Source: Pseudomonas segetis (GTDB lineage: Bacteria > Pseudomonadota > Gammaproteobacteria > Pseudomonadales > Pseudomonadaceae). From it: DNA of 64,000 nt. The position numbers and the translations under genes are program-made. Of this stretch, positions 16,024-24,578 are shown piece by piece. The notes beneath the pieces are model-generated. The model searched no databases. It was not told the DNA's origin and saw only the letters and a program-made list of their open reading frames with translations. The stretch spans positions 496,001-560,000 of the forward strand of contig NZ_FZOG01000001.1 of the NCBI RefSeq assembly GCF_900188155.1. The letters run 5' to 3'. The first letter of the stretch is position 1. Every line of letters starts with the position of its first letter.

Positions 16024-17012
16024 CACGCCACCTCGCGTACAGCTTGGCTATCAATGCTCAGGACGATGCGCTGGCCTTTGTCGTGCAGGTCGCTTTCGTT
16101 GCGGTTGAGCACATCGACCAGCAACTCGACGCCACGCGCCTCTACCCGGTAGCGAATAACGTTACCGAGCAGGCTGTGGCTGCGAATAAGGCCTTCAATT
16201 TCGCCATCGGCCGTGATTGCGATGGCTTCCGGGCGAATGGCCACGCCTGTACTGATAGGGCGGTCGAGCAAACGGCTGGCCGTTTCTGCATCCAGCAGGT
16301 TGTAGTTGCCCATAAAACCTGCAGCGAAGGCATCGACAGGCTCGGTATACAGGGTTTCAGCTTTGCCGCTCTGGACGATCCTGCCCGCATTCATCAGGAA
16401 GATGCGGTCACTCATGACCAGCGCTTCTTCCTGGTCGTGGGTAACGAAAATAGTCGTCAGGCCAAGCTCTTGTTGAATCTCACGGATTTGTTCGCGCAAG
16501 TGCTTGCGAATGCGCGCGTCGAGCGCCGACAGGGGTTCATCCAGTAATAACAGGCGCGGACGGGTCACCAGCGAACGTGCCAGCGCCACACGCTGGCACT
16601 GGCCTCCAGACAATTGGTGCGGGTAACGATTGGCGAAATCGCTGAGCTCGACCATCTGCAGGGCTTCCTTGACCCGCGCCTGGCTTTGCGCCTTACCCGC
16701 CTTTTGCATGCGCAGGCCAAAGGCAACGTTTTGTTCGACGCTCATGTTGGGAAACAGGGCATAACTCTGGAATACCATGCCGATGCCGCGCTTTTGCGGG
16801 GTCACGGGGACCAGGTCTTCGCCGTCGAGCAGGATTTGCCCGCCATTGACCGTGGTCAGGCCTGCAATGCAGCGCAGCAAGGTCGATTTGCCGCAACCCG
16901 ACGGGCCAAGCAGCGTAATGAATTCGCCTTGGCCGATCTCGCAATTGATGTCGCTGAAAATCTGCGTGCTGCCGTAGCTTTTGTTCAGGCCCTTGATGCT
17001 CAGATAACTCAT
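16023..17012 (-). CDS. ABC importer ATPase, PotA/AEP-type
   Basis: A 329-residue ATPase of the class that energises polyamine, iron and 2-aminoethylphosphonate importers. Walker A is GPSGCGKST (residues 36-44), the signature is LSGGQCQRVALARSL and Walker B is LLLLDEPLSALD. A C-terminal TOBE-like regulatory region follows residue 235, including SIRPEAI-like ATRPEAIAI. It pairs with the two permeases encoded just upstream (overlap of four bases). Substrate class is inferred from neighbours encoding two phosphatases. Confidence 0.9.
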   Translation of the reverse strand: MSYLSIKGLNKSYGSTQIFSDINCEIGQGEFITLLGPSGCGKSTLLRCIAGLTTVNGGQILLDGEDLVPVTPQKRGIGMVFQSYALFPNMSVEQNVAFGLRMQKAGKAQSQARVKEALQMVELSDFANRYPHQLSGGQCQRVALARSLVTRPRLLLLDEPLSALDARIRKHLREQIREIQQELGLTTIFVTHDQEEALVMSDRIFLMNAGRIVQSGKAETLYTEPVDAFAAGFMGNYNLLDAETASRLLDRPISTGVAIRPEAIAITADGEIEGLIRSHSLLGNVIRYRVEARGVELLVDVLNRNESDLHDKGQRIVLSIDSQAVREVA

Positions 17013-17806
17013 GACTTGTCCTTGTTCAGGCGGTTGGCTGCCCAGGTGAAAATCAACACAAAGAAGAAATAGGAAATCACCAGCGCACTGTTGAAGTGGC
17101 CGCTGCTGTTGCGCATGTTGTTGAGGTAGACCTGCAGGGTTTCGTAGCGCGTACCGACCAGCATATTGGCAAATACAAACTCGCCAAACAGGAACGAGAA
17201 CGACAGAAACAGCGACACCATCAGGCCTTTGCGCAGGTTTGGCAGCACCACCAGGAAGGCTGCCTTCCAGGTGCTGGCGCCTAGCAGGTGGGCGGCGTCC
17301 ATCAGGTCCGGCAGGTTGATGGCATGGAGGTTATTGGTGATCGCGCGATACATGAAGGGCAGGGCGATGGTGAAGTAGCAGCCAATCAGGATCCAGGGTG
17401 TGCCGACCAATTGCACAGGCCCTGATCCATAGACTTGCAGCAGGCCAACCGAGGACACCACCGGTGGCATTGCGAAAGGCAGCAGAATGAGGATGTTCAT
17501 CAGCCCATCGAGCCTGGGGAAGTGATAGTGGACCACAAACAGCAGCGGCAGGATCAGTATCGAAGCCAGGAACAACGCGGAAAAGCAGATCAGCAGCGAC
17601 TGGCCAAAGGCCTTGAGAAAGCGCGGCTCGCCCCACAGCTCGAAGTACCATTTGAAGGTCAAGCCATCGGGCAGAATGGTTGCCGACCAACTGGTCGACA
17701 ACGAATACAGCAAGGTGCCGGCCAGGGGCAACAGCAAGATCAGGAACAGCAGCCAAACCACCACGCGGTGATAGAGAATGCTGGCGGTCGTATCAGCGCG
17801 CGACAT
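17009..17806 (-). CDS. ABC importer permease (second)
   Basis: A 265-residue BPD-type inner membrane permease with six hydrophobic segments. The coupling EAA-type loop is MDAAHLLGASTWKAAFLVVLPNL near residues 175-200. It resembles the PhnV/PotC class. It overlaps the upstream permease by 14 bases and the downstream ATPase by four, so subunit stoichiometry is probably set by coupled translation. Confidence 0.88.
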   Translation of the reverse strand: MSRADTTASILYHRVVVWLLFLILLLPLAGTLLYSLSTSWSATILPDGLTFKWYFELWGEPRFLKAFGQSLLICFSALFLASILILPLLFVVHYHFPRLDGLMNILILLPFAMPPVVSSVGLLQVYGSGPVQLVGTPWILIGCYFTIALPFMYRAITNNLHAINLPDLMDAAHLLGASTWKAAFLVVLPNLRKGLMVSLFLSFSFLFGEFVFANMLVGTRYETLQVYLNNMRNSSGHFNSALVISYFFFVLIFTWAANRLNKDKS

Positions 17807-18647
17807 GATAGCTCCTCTTCAGCAGCACTTGATGGACGATGGTGATCAGCGCCATGAGGCCGAGCAGCACCATTGACAAGGCACTGGCCAGGTTCGGATT
17901 AAGCGAGATATCGCCCGAAACCAGGCCGGCGATACGAATCGGCATGATGTTGAAGTTACCCGTGGTCAGGTAATACACCGTGGCATAGGCCCCGAGTGCA
18001 TTCGCCAGCAGTATCACGAAGGTGCCAAGCAGCGCCGGAGTCAGTACCGGCAGGCCGATATGGCGCCAGAAGTCCCAGGTGTTGGCACCGAGCAGGGCCG
18101 CCGACTCGCGCCAGTCCTCGCGCAGGGCATCGAACGCCGGATACAGCAGCATGACTCCAAGTGGAATCTGGAAGTAGGTGTAGAGCACGATCAGCCCTGT
18201 CTTGGAGTACAGGTTGAAATCGTCAATCCAGCCAATCTGCTTGAGCAGCAAGGTGATCGCGCCATTGAATCCAAGCAGGATGATAAAGGCGAACGCCAAG
18301 GGCACTCCGGCAAAGTTGCTGGTCATGTTGGAGAACGCCATGACAAAGTCGCGCAACTTTGAATCAACCTGATGCAGTGAGTAACTACCGATGATGGCGA
18401 TGATGATGCCGAACAGGCTGGACCAAAAACCAACCTGCAAACTGTGCTTGATGGCTTGCAGGTAGAACTTGGAGGAGAATATTTTCTCGAAGTTGGCCAG
18501 GCTCCAACTGCCATCAACGTTGACGCTGTTCAGCGTAATCCAGATCAGCGGTGCGATCTGGAAGGCGAAGAAAAACAGCGCGAAGGGGACAAGCCACAGG
18601 GCCGCCAGCCACTTGCTCCGTGATTGGCGTGGTTCGGTTGCACTCAC
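17793..18647 (-). CDS. ABC importer permease (first)
   Basis: A 284-residue BPD-type permease of the PhnU/PotB class, with an N-terminal membrane segment at about residues 17-37 and the coupling loop LREDWRESAALLGANTWDFWRHIGLPVL. The GTG start at 18645-18647 was chosen because it overlaps the stop of the phosphatase gene (GTGA) and gives a family-like N-terminus. An ATG further upstream would add 22 unrelated residues. Confidence 0.87.
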   Translation of the reverse strand: MSATEPRQSRSKWLAALWLVPFALFFFAFQIAPLIWITLNSVNVDGSWSLANFEKIFSSKFYLQAIKHSLQVGFWSSLFGIIIAIIGSYSLHQVDSKLRDFVMAFSNMTSNFAGVPLAFAFIILLGFNGAITLLLKQIGWIDDFNLYSKTGLIVLYTYFQIPLGVMLLYPAFDALREDWRESAALLGANTWDFWRHIGLPVLTPALLGTFVILLANALGAYATVYYLTTGNFNIMPIRIAGLVSGDISLNPNLASALSMVLLGLMALITIVHQVLLKRSYHVAR

Positions 18648-19450
18648 TTGAGCAGTTCCTTGCACATTGGTTTGTCGTGGGCCACGCCCAGCAATTGGCA
18701 TATGGTGCCGCACAGCTCGGTTTGCCTGGGCGCGGCCTGTGGGTCCAGGCTGAATGCATCGCCCAGCACAAATAAGGGAACTTCACGTTCTTCGGCAAGC
18801 AAGCCATTGTGCGAGCGGTCGTTGTTCATGCCGTGATCAGCCGTCACCAGGATCTGGTAGCCGTCATCCAGCCAGCGCTGCAGGTACTCGGCAAGAAACA
18901 AGTCGGCACGTCTGGCGCTGTTGCGATACTGCGCTGAATCGAGCCCATGCTTGTGCCCGGCATCATCAATATTCATGGGATGGACCAGCAGGAAGTTGGG
19001 CTTGTGTGCTGCGCGCAAATGCTCGGCATCATCGAAGACGTGTGAGTCCGGGTAGTGATCGACGTAGTAGAAGTGGCCGTGTTGAATCGCCAGCGTAGTG
19101 TCATTGGTGTGGCGGTCACGTGCGGCTACAAACGGCGCACGGTTATACAGCTCGCTCATCCAGTGATAGGCAGCGGCAGCGGTGCTCAGGCCCGCCTCAC
19201 GGGCGTAATGAAAAATGCTGCGCTGGTTGCTCAGGCGCACCACATCGTTATGCACTATGCCGCTGTCGATGGGGGCAACTCCGGTCATGATGCATTCGTA
19301 GAGCGGACGCGACAGCGATGGCAGCTCGCATTCAAGCTTATACAACCTGGCGCGACCGGCACCGCAATAGGCCTGTAGATGGCCCATGGCATGCTGGGCG
19401 ACCTCATGGTTCAGGCCATCCAAAATCACCAGGATGACATTGTCTTTCAT
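18644..19450 (-). CDS. Alkaline phosphatase-superfamily hydrolase
   Basis: A 268-residue metal-dependent hydrolase of the alkaline phosphatase/nucleotide pyrophosphatase superfamily. Metal and catalytic residues are visible: Asp11 (ILDGL), likely nucleophile Ser47 (PSLSRP), Asp162 and His166 (DDAGHKHG), Asp205-His206 (TADHGM) and His214. No signal peptide is present, so it acts in the cytoplasm after uptake. Relatives hydrolyse phosphodiesters, phosphonoacetate or nucleotides. Its position between the binding protein and the permeases indicates that it processes the transported phosphorus compound. The specific substrate cannot be read from the sequence. Confidence 0.82.
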   Translation of the reverse strand: MKDNVILVILDGLNHEVAQHAMGHLQAYCGAGRARLYKLECELPSLSRPLYECIMTGVAPIDSGIVHNDVVRLSNQRSIFHYAREAGLSTAAAAYHWMSELYNRAPFVAARDRHTNDTTLAIQHGHFYYVDHYPDSHVFDDAEHLRAAHKPNFLLVHPMNIDDAGHKHGLDSAQYRNSARRADLFLAEYLQRWLDDGYQILVTADHGMNNDRSHNGLLAEEREVPLFVLGDAFSLDPQAAPRQTELCGTICQLLGVAHDKPMCKELLK

Positions 19451-19541
19451 AGGCGACTCACAGCAGATTCAGGGTTGTTGCAAATTGATATAGGGAGACA
19501 ACCCAGGTTGCCTCCCTATGGTTCAAGCTAGCCGTGATGGC

Positions 19542-20600
19542 TTATTCCATATTGATGATGACGTTTTCCTGCCACAGTTGCGGCAATGCCTTGGAGGTTG
19601 CTTCCCAGGCGGCTGCATCCTTGATCGGCTTGACCTTGGCATACTGCTCGTTGGGCAGCAGCTTGGCCTGAACCTCGGCTGGCAGCGTCAGGTGCTCCGC
19701 ACGAATCGGCCGCGCATTACCCTTGGCCAGGTTGATCTGGCCTGCGTCGCTGAGAATGTACTCACGGGCCAGCTTGGCTGCATTGGGGTGCTTGGCGTAT
19801 TTGTTGATGATGGTGGTGTAGCCCGAAATTACCGAACCGTCGGACGGGATCAGTACTTCAAAGCGGCTAGGATCGATCTGGTCGCGGTAGCTCAGGCCAT
19901 TGAAATCCCAGACCACACCGACTTCGACTTCACCTTTTTCCAGGGTTTGGATAGTCGGGTTCGACAGCGACAAGCGCCCTTGTTCGGCAATTGCTCCGAA
20001 GAAGTCCAGGCCCGGTTGAATGTTCTTCTCGTCACCGCCATTGGCGATCGCGGCGGCCAGAACGCCGTTTACCGCCTGTGCAGCAGCGCTGACGTCACCG
20101 ATGGCAACCTTGTAGCTGCCTTTTTTCAGGTCGGCCCAGCTCTTGGGTACATCTTTGACCAGCTGTTTGTTGACGATAAATGCGATGGAACCGGTGTAGG
20201 CGAGCATCCAGTGGCCGTCTTTATCCTTGGCCCAGTCTGGAATCTGCTCCCAGGTCGATGGTTTGTAGGCTTGGGTGACCCCCTGTTGCACGGCAATGGG
20301 ACCAAATGCAGCACCAACGTCGCCGATGTCGGCCGTGGCGTTATCTTTTTCGGCGGCAAACTTGGCGATTTCCTGCGCCGAGCTCATATCGGTATCGAGG
20401 TGCTTGAGGCCGTAGTTCTTGTTCAGGTCCTCCCAGGTATCTTTCCAGTTGGCCCAACTGTCAGGCATGCCGACGCTATTGACTTGTCCTTCGGCGCGAG
20501 CGGCCTGCTCGAGTGCTTTGACATCTGTATCCGCAGCCATTGCCTGTGTTGCCATGGCGATGGCCGAGCCCATCAAAGTAGCTAGCAGCAGTTGTTTCAT
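19542..20600 (-). CDS. Periplasmic binding protein of the organophosphorus-type ABC importer
   Basis: A 352-residue type II periplasmic solute-binding protein. A signal peptide (about residues 1-22, ending AMA) precedes ADTDVKALEQAARAEGQVNSVGMPDSW, the layout of iron/2-aminoethylphosphonate/polyamine binding proteins. GGGAG lies seven bases before the ATG. It is the first gene of the operon, with a putative operator (TGGTCTAGATCA) only 27 bases upstream of its start. The ligand is unknown: genes for AEP transaminase or phosphonatase are not in the neighbourhood. Confidence 0.88.
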   Translation of the reverse strand: MKQLLLATLMGSAIAMATQAMAADTDVKALEQAARAEGQVNSVGMPDSWANWKDTWEDLNKNYGLKHLDTDMSSAQEIAKFAAEKDNATADIGDVGAAFGPIAVQQGVTQAYKPSTWEQIPDWAKDKDGHWMLAYTGSIAFIVNKQLVKDVPKSWADLKKGSYKVAIGDVSAAAQAVNGVLAAAIANGGDEKNIQPGLDFFGAIAEQGRLSLSNPTIQTLEKGEVEVGVVWDFNGLSYRDQIDPSRFEVLIPSDGSVISGYTTIINKYAKHPNAAKLAREYILSDAGQINLAKGNARPIRAEHLTLPAEVQAKLLPNEQYAKVKPIKDAAAWEATSKALPQLWQENVIINME

Positions 20601-20925
20601 TTGAAACTCCCTTGCAGATTAAGTGTTGGTCTAGATCAGCAATACCCGAGCCAATTTAGGCGCAATAAATGACAGTTTTATGTCGTGCGCTACCGCTAAT
20701 TGTTTATACGCTCTGGCGGCGTACTGCTCTTCAAGCGTAGACCATAGATAAGTCGCTGTTTTAATGGGGCATATCTAACCATCTGCTGGCAGGAAATCTG
20801 CTTGGAGCCTGGCTGTCATCTAGCGGTCATCTAGACTGCCTAGGCTTGCAGCAATCGTTGTGCAACCGAAATGCCGTATTTCATGCCCCTCAATAGGGCT
20901 GGACTAGTCCAGGAGGATCAAATTG
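20601..20925. promoter_or_regulatory. Divergent control region with TGGWCTAGWYCA sites
   Basis: This 325-base gap separates the importer operon from its regulator. TGGTCTAGATCA (20627-20638) and TGGACTAGTCCA (20900-20911, inside a perfect 14-base palindrome at 20899-20912) fit a shared motif TGGWCTAGWYCA. It is of the kind bound by HutC-type GntR regulators. The second overlaps the start of the AGGAGG ribosome site of the regulator gene, suggesting autorepression. A direct repeat GTCATCTAG occurs at 20815-20823 and 20826-20834, 11 bases apart. Confidence 0.65.
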
Positions 20926-21642
20926 ATGCCTGAGGTCACTCCGCGAGCGGTCACTACTATTTGCCGGGCGCTGCAAGAGCAGATAGAGCACGGCTTGCTC
21001 GTCTCCGGTAACAAGTTGCCCGCCGAGCGTAAGCTGAGTGAGTTGTTTGCTACCACGCGCATCACCTTGCGCGAGGCGCTGGGGCAGCTGGAGGCTCAAG
21101 GGCTGGTGTACCGGGAGGAACGCCGTGGCTGGTTTGTTTCCCCCGCGCGCGTAGCCTACAACCCGTTAGTGCGCAGCCATTTTCATGCAATGGTCGCCGA
21201 ACAGGGACGCGAGCCCGCGACTGAGGTGCTCAGCGCCCGGTTGATTCCGGCGAATGCGGAAATCTGCCAGATACTCGACCTGCCAGCCTTGACCAGTGTG
21301 TTTCAGATACGCCGTGCGCGGCGTATAGACGGACGCCTGGTGCTCTACGTCGAGCATTACTTGAACCCGCTGTATTTCCCGGCGATTCTCGAGTTTGACC
21401 TGACACGCTCGCTCACCGAACTCTATGCCAGGCAATACCAGATTCGTTACGGGCGGGTGCGGTTCGACATGATGCCCACGGCGCTGCATGCCGAGGCCGC
21501 GAGTAGCTTGAAAGTGGCAGTGGGCAGCCCGGCGTTGCGTATCACCCGGGTCAATCGCGATCAACATGGTCGGCTGATCGACTGTGACCTCGAATACTGG
21601 CGTCATGACGCCATTCACGTCAGCGTCGAGGTGCCGGATTAA
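20926..21642 (+). CDS. GntR-family regulator, HutC/UTRA type
   Basis: A 238-residue GntR regulator of the HutC subfamily. The winged helix covers about residues 5-70 (LPAERKLSELFATTRITLREALGQLEAQGLV). The UTRA ligand domain follows from about 95 (HFHAMVAEQGREPATEVLSARLIPA) to the end. AGGAGG lies before the ATG; an in-frame TTG one codon earlier is unlikely. UTRA regulators of this type (for example PhnF and PhnR) often control phosphonate or phosphate-ester uptake. It is divergent from the importer operon and very probably its regulator. Confidence 0.88.
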   Translation: MPEVTPRAVTTICRALQEQIEHGLLVSGNKLPAERKLSELFATTRITLREALGQLEAQGLVYREERRGWFVSPARVAYNPLVRSHFHAMVAEQGREPATEVLSARLIPANAEICQILDLPALTSVFQIRRARRIDGRLVLYVEHYLNPLYFPAILEFDLTRSLTELYARQYQIRYGRVRFDMMPTALHAEAASSLKVAVGSPALRITRVNRDQHGRLIDCDLEYWRHDAIHVSVEVPD

Positions 21643-21650
21643 TTGTGCCG

Positions 21651-21793
21651 GGTCTGGTGGGCAAGCCTCGCGTTGTCACACCCTAATGGCTGTTTTGCAG
21701 GGTGGGTGGCGCTTTAACCACCCACCATTTTCGCAGCGGATATTGAGTTGATTTGTCGAGTTCTGGCGGACAGGCTGCGCCTTGTCACGCCCT
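21651..21793. repeat. Two imperfect direct repeats flanking a hairpin terminator
   Basis: Two related 34-base stretches, 21651-21684 and 21760-21793, begin with TCTGGYGGRCA after a few bases and end with TTGTCACRCCCT. Each can fold, and the second forms a GGCG...CGCC stem. Between them GGTGGGTGG (21701-21709) pairs with CCACCCACC (21718-21726), followed by ATTTT. That is a plausible intrinsic terminator for the GntR gene, which converges on gmhA. The repeats resemble intergenic palindromic elements but no known family was identified. Confidence 0.5.
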
Positions 21794-21796
21794 GCA

Positions 21797-22384
21797 TCAT
21801 GCGTAGTTTTCAGGGTTGAGCTTACGCTCGATCAGCTCGATCAGGATATGCACGACCTTGATATGCAGCTCTTGGATACGGTCGGCGTAATTGCCGCCCG
21901 GAGCGCAAATGCAGATATCCGCCAGCTCTTCGAGCTTGGAACCGGGCTTGCCAGTCAGGCCTATGACCTTGACCCCAAGCTGTTTCGCCGCCGCCACCGC
22001 GTTAAGCACGTTGGGGCTTTTGCCGCTGGTGCTGAATGCAAGCAATACATCGCCTTCACGGCCGTGCGATTCGATATAGCGCGAGAAGATGTACTCGTAG
22101 CCAAAGTCGTTGGCCACACAGCTGATATGGCTGGCGTCGCTGATTGAAACGGCTGCGATACCGGGCCTGTTGCCACGATATCGTCCTGTCAGCTCTTCGG
22201 CGAAGTGCATGGCATCGCACATCGAGCCGCCGTTGCCGCACGAGAAGGCCTTGCCCTTTTGCTCGAAGCTCTCGACCAGCATTTGCGCTGCACTTTCAAT
22301 CTTTTGCAGGGTCTGCTCGTTATTGATGAAGTCGTCCAGCGCGCGTTGCGCCTCCAGCAGGCTGTTGCGAATGTGCTCGATCAT
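21797..22384 (-). CDS. gmhA: Phosphoheptose isomerase GmhA
   Basis: A 195-residue SIS-domain isomerase converting sedoheptulose 7-phosphate to D-glycero-D-manno-heptose 7-phosphate for lipopolysaccharide inner core synthesis. It is close to E. coli Gmh[32 protein letters not shown] and [14 protein letters not shown]. Predicted metal and catalytic residues His60, Glu64, Gln171 and His179 are all present, at positions one less than in E. coli. The start (MIEHIRN) has GAGG upstream; a 13-codon extension is not family-like. It is seven bases from the aminopeptidase gene and probably cotranscribed with it. Confidence 0.9.
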   Translation of the reverse strand: MIEHIRNSLLEAQRALDDFINNEQTLQKIESAAQMLVESFEQKGKAFSCGNGGSMCDAMHFAEELTGRYRGNRPGIAAVSISDASHISCVANDFGYEYIFSRYIESHGREGDVLLAFSTSGKSPNVLNAVAAAKQLGVKVIGLTGKPGSKLEELADICICAPGGNYADRIQELHIKVVHILIELIERKLNPENYA

Positions 22385-22391
22385 AGGGGCC

Positions 22392-23681
22392 TCAAGGCAG
22401 CTCCGGGCTGCTGTAGAACGCACTCAGGACCTTGACCAGGTGAGCCAGGTCATGGCTGCCGGCAAGTTCGCGGATTGAGTGCATGGCAAAGGTTGGCAAG
22501 CCGATATCGACGGTACGGACACCCAGTTGGCTTGCGGTGATCGGCCCTATGGTCGAGCCGCAGGCCATGTCACTGCGTACCACGAAGCTTTGCACCGGCA
22601 CTTCGTTTTCCAGGCACAGGTGCCGGAAGAAGCCCGCTGTTTCGCTGTTGGTGGCATAGCGCTGGTTGCTGTTGATCTTGATTACCGGGCCGGCGTTGAG
22701 CTTAGGGCCATGATTTTCGTCATGTTTGTCCGGGTAGTTGGGGTGAATGCCGTGGGCATTGTCAGCCGATACCAGCAGCGAGCGCTGGATCGTGCGCACG
22801 AAGTCCTGGTCCTGGGGGATGACACGGCGCAAGACCTGTTCGAGCATCGGGCCGTCGGCACCACAGGCTGAGCTGGAGCCGATTTCTTCGTGGTCGGTGC
22901 AGACCAGGACGCAGGTTTCGGCATCGCCGGCGCTGAGCAGTGCTTGCAGCCCCGCGTAGCACGACAGCAGGTTGTCCAGGCGTGCACCGGCGATGAAATC
23001 ACTGTTGAGGCCTATGACTGCCGCTGGTTGGGTGTCGTAGAAACTCAGTTCGTAATCCAGTACCGCATCGGCATTCAAACTGTGCTCAAGGGCCAGTTGG
23101 TTAGCCAGCAGGGCGCGGAAATCAACTGGCTCGGTACCTGCGACCTGCGCCAGGATGGGCGGCATCTCGGTTTGCTTGTTGATCGCCCAGCCGCTGTTGG
23201 CCTCGCGGTTCAGGTGGATGGCCAGGTTGGGGATGACGGCAATCGGCAGTTCGAAGTTGATCAGTTGGCTTTCCACCTTGCCATCGCGACGGAAGGTCAC
23301 GCGGCCAGCCAGGGACAGGTCGCGGTCAAACCAGGGCGCAAGCAGTGCGCCGCCATAAATCTCCACGCCAAGCTGGAAAAAACCATGGCGTTGCAGTTCT
23401 GGGTTCGGTTTGACGCGCAGGCATGGGCTGTCGGTATGGGCGCCAACCAGGCGAATACCGGCTTCGGTCAGTGGTCGCTTGCCCACTTTGAACGCAATGA
23501 TGGCGGAATCGTTGCGAGTGACATAGTACTGACCACCGGCTTCGGTGTGCCAGGTATCGCGCTCGTCCAAGCGCTGAAAGCCCGCTGCTTCTAAGCGAAG
23601 CGCAAGGTTGGAAGTGGCATGGAAGGGCGTTGGCGATGCTTTTAGAAAGTCGATCAAGCCTTGATTCAGTTCGTCGCGCAT
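22392..23681 (-). CDS. apeB: M18-family aminopeptidase ApeB
   Basis: A 429-residue M18 metallo-aminopeptidase (aspartyl aminopeptidase family), a cytoplasmic dodecameric zinc enzyme that trims acidic N-terminal residues. The di-zinc ligands sit in [30 protein letters not shown] and MAHG-like MACGSTIGP regions. The start [22 protein letters not shown] matches Pseudomonas relatives of the same length; six extra codons upstream are excluded. Confidence 0.94.
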   Translation of the reverse strand: MRDELNQGLIDFLKASPTPFHATSNLALRLEAAGFQRLDERDTWHTEAGGQYYVTRNDSAIIAFKVGKRPLTEAGIRLVGAHTDSPCLRVKPNPELQRHGFFQLGVEIYGGALLAPWFDRDLSLAGRVTFRRDGKVESQLINFELPIAVIPNLAIHLNREANSGWAINKQTEMPPILAQVAGTEPVDFRALLANQLALEHSLNADAVLDYELSFYDTQPAAVIGLNSDFIAGARLDNLLSCYAGLQALLSAGDAETCVLVCTDHEEIGSSSACGADGPMLEQVLRRVIPQDQDFVRTIQRSLLVSADNAHGIHPNYPDKHDENHGPKLNAGPVIKINSNQRYATNSETAGFFRHLCLENEVPVQSFVVRSDMACGSTIGPITASQLGVRTVDIGLPTFAMHSIRELAGSHDLAHLVKVLSAFYSSPELP

Positions 23682-23745
23682 AGGTACTCCTGGCAGCAAT
23701 TGCCTGAGTTTATCGGATTTGTGCGCGGGAAGGGATTAACTGATG

Positions 23746-24474
23746 CTAGCGGGTTGATAGACGCGGGACATAAACCAGGCTAATAAGCTGGTTTTCGAAC
23801 ATGCAGAATTGTCCGCTGATTTCACTGCCGGCCGGCCACTGTTGGTTCAAGTCGACCAGCAGGCGCAGCCGGGCCCTGCCTTGTGTTCCCTTGTCGCATT
23901 CGAGCAACTCGGCATCTTCAAAGTAAAACCGAGTCAGAACCAGTGGATACAGCGCCTTGAACAGGCTTTCTTTGAGCGAGAAGCTCAGGCTGACCCACCA
24001 GGCTTGTTCCTCTGCGCTGGTTTTGGCTATTCGGTGCATTTCGCGCGGGGTCAGAATTTCACTGGCCAGGCGTGCTGCACGCTGCGTTTCCAGAGGCTGC
24101 TCTATGTCCAGGCCAAGGCCACGCCAGTGATTACGCTCGGCCACTATCGCAGCAGCCAGGCCATTGCCGTGCGAGATTGAGCCGCAGACATTCAGCGGCC
24201 AGACAGGAGCGCGATCCTCGCCAACGGCAGGCACCCTCGCGACACCAGTGACCTGGCGCAGGGCTTCACGAGCGCAAAGCCTTCCGGCGAGGTATTCGGT
24301 CTGGCGCTTTGCGACACCCCGTACCGGAGCGATTGCACAGCGTTCAAAGGCCGATGGCTCAAACAAGCCGGGGTCGAAACGCGTGCTGATCAGCTGGGTG
24401 CCTGCCATTGGCAGGGGCAGGGGCCAGCACTGGGTTAACGGCGTGCAGCAACTCGGTAGGTAGTCTTCATTCAT
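23746..24474 (-). CDS. 4'-phosphopantetheinyl transferase, EntD type
   Basis: A 242-residue EntD-family phosphopantetheinyl transferase that activates carrier proteins (siderophore, polyketide or fatty acid synthesis) with coenzyme A. Motifs are RQTEYLAGRLCAREAL, GSISHGNGLAAAIV, GLDIEQPL with the metal-binding Asp, and LSFSLKESLFKALYP with the Lys-Glu...Lys core. In Pseudomonas a single enzyme of this type (PcpS) serves both primary and secondary metabolism, so this could be that enzyme. It stands alone with no synthase cluster in the window. Confidence 0.88.
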   Translation of the reverse strand: MNEDYLPSCCTPLTQCWPLPLPMAGTQLISTRFDPGLFEPSAFERCAIAPVRGVAKRQTEYLAGRLCAREALRQVTGVARVPAVGEDRAPVWPLNVCGSISHGNGLAAAIVAERNHWRGLGLDIEQPLETQRAARLASEILTPREMHRIAKTSAEEQAWWVSLSFSLKESLFKALYPLVLTRFYFEDAELLECDKGTQGRARLRLLVDLNQQWPAGSEISGQFCMFENQLISLVYVPRLSTR

Positions 24475-24578
24475 CTATGCATTGTGCCCTGAGTGCAACG
24501 CCCGATCTAGACGGGCTGCAGCAAATGGTGCGAATACAGATCCAGGGTTGGGTGGCGGGGCGTGGCAGAAGTTGCCGG

